From CALMEC01 sp964440285 (GTDB lineage Bacteria > Actinomycetota > Thermoleophilia > Miltoncostaeales > Miltoncostaeaceae): a stretch of 9,886 nucleotides of DNA. Under the pieces are notes generated by a model. That model searched no databases, was not told the DNA's origin, and worked only from the letters and a program-made list of their open reading frames with translations. The first letter of the stretch is position 1; every line of letters begins with the position of its first letter. Below are positions 7,413-9,886 of this stretch, in pieces. Where the stretch lies: NCBI GenBank assembly GCA_964440285.1, contig CAYTRV010000074.1, forward strand, positions 1-9,886. Reading direction: 5' to 3'. The translations under genes were made by a program, and so were the position numbers.

Positions 7413-7438
7413 GAGTCTCCAGAGCCGGACGCCGACAT
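7409..7438 (-). CDS. Nine-codon leader ORF MSASGSGDS before deoC
   Basis: ATG at 7438 opens a frame reading MSASGSGDS and ends in TGA at 7411-7409. That TGA overlaps the in-frame CTG of deoC as CTGA, the same 4-base arrangement as the ATGA/GTGA joints between six other gene pairs in this window. A -10-like TATACT ends 7 bases before the ATG, so the transcript could begin at the A of this ATG (leaderless). Four of nine residues are serine. It may be a real leader peptide that delivers ribosomes to deoC, or the N terminus of deoC cut off by a single-base error. Confidence 0.4.
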   Translation of the reverse strand: MSASGSGDS

Positions 7439-7445
7439 CGCGGCG

Positions 7446-7451
7446 AGTATA
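7446..7451 (-). promoter_or_regulatory. -10 box of the leftward operon, leaderless type
   Basis: TATACT on the minus strand matches the TATAAT/TANNNT consensus at five of six positions. It is followed by CGCCGCG and then ATG 7438, placing the likely +1 on the start codon. No good -35 hexamer stands at 16-18 bases upstream. It lies in the only gene-free spot before deoC and would drive the whole deoC-hisIE-trp array. Confidence 0.55.
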
Positions 7452-7457
7452 GCGACA

Positions 7458-7471
7458 GCGGGAATCCCCGC
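7458..7471. repeat. Short inverted repeat in the divergent promoter region
   Basis: GCGGG (7458-7462), AATC, then CCCGC (7467-7471) form a perfect 5-bp dyad. It sits in the 35-base gap between the divergent deoC and fpg starts, just upstream of the leftward -10 box and 2 bases before the fpg GTG. It could be a small operator or a hairpin at the fpg start, but a 5-bp stem is weak evidence. Confidence 0.3.
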
Positions 7472-7473
7472 CC

Positions 7474-8319
7474 GTGCCTGAGCTTCCGGAACTGCAGGCA
7501 CTGGCGGAGGGGTTGACCCGCGCGTGCGCAGGACGGCGGGTGGCCGGCGCCCGCGTCTGGATGCCTTCGACGCTGAAGACGGCGACCCCGCCGATCGAGG
7601 CGTTGACCGGCGCGACGCTCACCCGCGTGTGGCGTCGCGGGAAGCTCGTCTGCGTCGAGGCCGGTGAGCTCACACTCGTCATGCACCTGATGCAGGGCGG
7701 TCGGCTGGGGATGACCGCCGCGGCCAAGCGGCCGGGCAGGGCGGCCGCGCTGGCGGTGGAGCTCGACGGCGGTGAGGAGCTGCGCCTGCGCGAGGCGGCG
7801 ACCGAGCACCGGGCGAGCGCACACCTGCTGAGCACGGCGAAGGTCGCAACCCATCCCCCGCTCGCCGTGCTCGGGCCCGAGCCGCTCGGACTGGCTTCGG
7901 CGTCGTGGAGGACCCGGCTCGCGTCGCCGCCCGCCCGGTTGCACACGGCGCTTCGCGACGGGCGGCGGATCGCGGGGATCGGCCGGGCGTACGCGAGCGA
8001 CATCATGTGGGCCGCGCGCCTCGCCCCGTTCGCGCGGACGGACCGACTGACCGGCGAGGAGTGCGAACGGCTCGCCCGCGCCGCCGACGCGGTGCTCGGT
8101 CAGGCCCTCGACCGCGCGCGCGAGCGGATCACAACGAACCTCCCCGACCGGGAGGAGCGCGTCACCGCGGTCCACAAGCATTTCGGTGATCCGTGTCTGC
8201 GCTGCGGCCGCCGGCTGGAACGGGTCTCCTACGAAGGGTATGAGCTCGTGTACTGCCCGGACTGTCAGAACGATGGACGGACCCTGGCGGATCGCCGGAT
8301 GAGCCGGCTGCTGCGGTGA
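7474..8319 (+). CDS. Fpg/Nei-family DNA glycosylase
   Basis: 281 residues, GTG start giving the obligatory PELPE N terminus (catalytic proline P2 and glutamate E3 after removal of Met). K57 in RRGKLV is the conserved DNA-contacting lysine, and MHLMQGGRL fills the place of the usual MHLGMTGR. The helix-two-turn-helix segment reads GIGRAYASDIMWAARLAPF (168-186), with arginine where Fpg normally has asparagine (GIGN). The zinc finger is intact: C241/C244 and C261/C264, followed by NDGRTLADR with the hairpin arginine R269. It excises damaged bases and cuts the strand in base excision repair. The changed motifs argue for an Fpg/Nei-like subfamily rather than classical MutM, so no symbol is given. 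The stop overlaps the next gene (GTGA). Confidence 0.92.
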   Translation: MPELPELQALAEGLTRACAGRRVAGARVWMPSTLKTATPPIEALTGATLTRVWRRGKLVCVEAGELTLVMHLMQGGRLGMTAAAKRPGRAAALAVELDGGEELRLREAATEHRASAHLLSTAKVATHPPLAVLGPEPLGLASASWRTRLASPPARLHTALRDGRRIAGIGRAYASDIMWAARLAPFARTDRLTGEECERLARAADAVLGQALDRARERITTNLPDREERVTAVHKHFGDPCLRCGRRLERVSYEGYELVYCPDCQNDGRTLADRRMSRLLR

Positions 8320-8750
8320 CGGTGCAGACGCTGCCGACCGGCGCGCAGATCCGGTTCACCGGTCGCACCGACGGGATCGTCGCCCTGTGCGTCAACGGCG
8401 GCACCGCCCGGGAGCTGCCGGGCACGTGGAGCCCCAGTGCGGAGCTCCTGATGCGGCGGTGCACGCCCCACCTCCCCGATGTCGGCTGGGCGGAGGTCCG
8501 CTACCGGGTGCGCTCGTGGCGGCAGCTCGAGATATGCATCGAGGACGGACGGGCCGCGCTCGATGCCGCGGCGGCGGCGGGCGCCCGGGGGACGTACACG
8601 ATGATTCCCGGCGCGATTCACCCCATCGCGCTCCGCGCGCCGTGGGGTTCACTCATCCCGATGCCGCGCGCGGAGGAGTGGGCGCGGCGGGTGCGGTCGG
8701 TCGTCGCGGCGGCCGCGCGCCGCGAGCCCGCGCCGGGTCACGCGTCGTGA
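8316..8750 (+). CDS. Short alpha/beta-hydrolase-like protein lacking its catalytic centre
   Basis: 144 residues. The N-terminal part, IVALCVNGGTARELPGTWS (21-39) and AEVRYRVRSWRQLEICIEDGRAAL (from 59), looks like the first strands of an alpha/beta hydrolase with an oxyanion-type NGG turn. The C-terminal part, YTMIPGAIHPIAL (94-106), looks like the catalytic-histidine strand (H102). Between them, where a GxSxG nucleophile elbow and acid strand should be, there is only DAAAAAGAR (83-91). I recall actinobacterial hydrolases of about 220-240 residues with these same flanks, so an in-frame internal loss is likely; this is recall, not a search. It overlaps its neighbours by GTGA on both sides, so the reading frame is kept. 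It may be a degenerate gene or an assembly collapse. Confidence 0.6.
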   Translation: MTVQTLPTGAQIRFTGRTDGIVALCVNGGTARELPGTWSPSAELLMRRCTPHLPDVGWAEVRYRVRSWRQLEICIEDGRAALDAAAAAGARGTYTMIPGAIHPIALRAPWGSLIPMPRAEEWARRVRSVVAAAARREPAPGHAS

Positions 8751-9886
8751 GCGTGCAGGCCGCGATCGCGGGGGGGCCAGGTATTCGCTATCGCTCGAAG
8801 CGGGGCCGGTGGGTGCTGTTCGCGACGGTCCTCGGAACCAGCATGGCGTTCCTCGACGCGACGGTAGTCAACATCGCACTCCCGACGATCGGCGAGGATC
8901 TCGACGCGGGCCTCACCGAGCTGCAGTGGACGGTCAACGCCTACACCCTGGCGCTCGGGGGCCTCCTGCTGCTCGGGGGCTCGCTCGGCGACCACTTCGG
9001 CCGGCGGCGGATCTTCTGCGTCGGCGCCGTGTGGTTCGCCGTCGCGTCGCTCGCCTGCGGGATCGCCCCGACCGCCGAGACGCTGATCGTGGCGCGGGCC
9101 CTGCAGGGCGCCGGAGCGGCCCTGCTCACCCCGGGGAGCCTGGCGATCATCGAGGCGAGCTTCCATCGCGACGACCGAGGCGCCGCCGTGGGCGCCTGGT
9201 CGGGTCTCGGCGGGATCGCCCTCGCCCTCGGGCCATTCGTCGGCGGGTACCTGATCGACGCGGCGTCGTGGCGCCTCATCTTCCTCCTCAACCTCCCGAT
9301 CGCCGCCGCCGTGGTGTGGGTCGCGACCCGGCATGTGCCGGAGACACGTGACGAGAGCGTCCGTTCGAGCCCCCTGGATCTGCGCGGCGCGGCGGCCAGC
9401 GCCCTCGGCCTGGCGGCCGCCACCTACGGACTCACGGCCGGGCTGGAGCGCGGGTGGGGCTCCCCGCTCGTCATCACCCTCATCGTCGGCGGCGCGGCGG
9501 CGCTGGTGGCGTTCGTGCTGCTGGAGCGCGGACGGGCTGGCGCCTTGGTGCCGCTCGAGCTCTTCCGGTCGCGCCAGTTCAGCTCGGCGAACGCCGTAAC
9601 GTTCGTGGTGTACGCGGCGATCGGCGGCATGCTGTTCCTGCTGCCGATCCAGCTGCAGCAGGCTGCCGCGTACTCGCCGCTGGAGTCCGGGGCGGCGCTG
9701 GTGCCCCTGACTGTCGTGATGCTCCTGCTCTCCGCGCGGGCTGGACGGCTGGCGCAGCGGATCGGCCCGCGCCTGCCGATGGCCCTCGGCCCCGTCGTGG
9801 CCGGTGCCGGATTGGCTTTGCTGTGGCGGCATGATTTTGGTGGTGCCGGTGTAAATGTTCGGCATCAGAAATGTCACGATGACCGC
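8747..9886 (+). CDS. MFS drug exporter, DHA2 (EmrB/QacA) family, 3' end missing
   Basis: 380 residues before the window ends, with no stop. After a short polar leader, the 14-helix drug:H+ antiporter pattern is clear: TM1 with LDATVVNIALP (36-46), motif A GGSLGDHFGRRRIF (77-90), RALQGAGAALLTPGSLAII (118-135), motif C GGIALALGPFVGGYLI (155-170) and SWRLIFLLNLPI (174-185). The second half starts around 280. Such proteins use the proton gradient to export drugs or other small molecules. The GTG start overlaps the previous stop (GTGA). From about residue 360 (near 9826) the sequence turns polar (HDFGGAGVNVRHQKCHDDR) where a membrane helix should be, so the true gene probably departs from this sequence near 9809-9830. 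Confidence 0.88.
   Translation, partial: MSVQAAIAGGPGIRYRSKRGRWVLFATVLGTSMAFLDATVVNIALPTIGEDLDAGLTELQWTVNAYTLALGGLLLLGGSLGDHFGRRRIFCVGAVWFAVASLACGIAPTAETLIVARALQGAGAALLTPGSLAIIEASFHRDDRGAAVGAWSGLGGIALALGPFVGGYLIDAASWRLIFLLNLPIAAAVVWVATRHVPETRDESVRSSPLDLRGAAASALGLAAATYGLTAGLERGWGSPLVITLIVGGAAALVAFVLLERGRAGALVPLELFRSRQFSSANAVTFVVYAAIGGMLFLLPIQLQQAAAYSPLESGAALVPLTVVMLLLSARAGRLAQRIGPRLPMALGPVVAGAGLALLWRHDFGGAGVNVRHQKCHDDR
9809..9886 (-). other. Foreign fragment: piece of a Wzz-like chain-length determinant reading frame
   Basis: Read leftward from the window end, the minus strand gives a 26-residue peptide containing PNIYTGTTKIMPPQQSQS. I recognise this as the segment after the first membrane helix of Wzz/polysaccharide chain-length-determinant proteins of proteobacteria. 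Beyond 9809 the reading becomes antisense of the MFS gene. Positions 9831-9886 are about 48 % GC (27 of 56), against roughly 70 % for the rest. The MFS and Wzz-like readings overlap over about 9809-9825, so the joint lies there. The best explanation is a chimeric assembly end. Confidence 0.6.

Noticed and set aside
7448..7453. TATAGC as a rightward -10 box for the glycosylase gene
   Set aside because: It lacks the final T of the TANNNT pattern and overlaps the better leftward TATACT. Support is too weak to list.
7413..8006. Upstream extension of the deoC frame through the fpg gene
   Set aside because: It is antisense to a glycosylase with complete motifs, and homologous DeoC sequence begins only at about 7412.
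8738..9877. Minus-strand open frame of 379 codons opposite the MFS gene
   Set aside because: All but its first 23 residues are antisense of the exporter. Only the Wzz-like start is meaningful, and that is reported as a foreign fragment.

Overview
The window is about 70 % GC by eye, with tightly packed genes, many GTG starts and mostly 4-base start/stop overlaps (ATGA or GTGA). With the protein types seen, this fits a high-GC actinobacterium. My best guess is class Thermoleophilia (Gaiellales/Solirubrobacterales-like), probably from a metagenome assembly. The class is inferred from recalled protein style, not from a marker gene.

Layout. Positions 1-131 hold no gene. They carry a perfect 12-base tandem duplication and a perfect 14-bp hairpin that probably ends the leftward transcript. 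From 7438 down to 132 a single leftward array of nine genes runs deoC - hisIE - trpE - trpG - trpD - trpC - tlpA/resA-like - ccmH - DUF72. The first six supply aldolase chemistry, histidine steps 2 and 3, and the route from chorismate to indole-3-glycerol phosphate. The last three are two cytochrome c maturation proteins (a membrane-anchored thioredoxin and a CcmH-type haem-ligation factor) and a DUF72 protein. A TANNNT box before tlpA suggests these three may also have their own leaderless promoter. trpF, trpB and trpA are absent here; in many actinobacteria the TrpF step is done by PriA (bifunctional HisA), which would fit.

From 7474 rightward a divergent cluster holds an Fpg/Nei-family DNA glycosylase, a short protein that looks like an alpha/beta hydrolase missing its catalytic middle, and a DHA2-type (EmrB/QacA-like) MFS exporter that runs off the end.

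Points worth attention: (1) the deoC 5' end, where a -10-like box sits 7 bases before an ATG that opens a 9-codon ORF whose TGA overlaps a CTG at the start of recognisable DeoC sequence (CTGA). This is a leaderless leader peptide with translational coupling, or a one-base sequence error. (2) The last roughly 60-78 bases, which stop looking like the MFS gene, drop to about 48 % GC, and on the minus strand read as a piece of a Wzz/chain-length-determinant protein. This is most likely an assembly misjoin. (3) The core-deleted hydrolase. I see no mobile element, CRISPR array, tRNA, rRNA or clear new multi-gene system; the rest is ordinary housekeeping.
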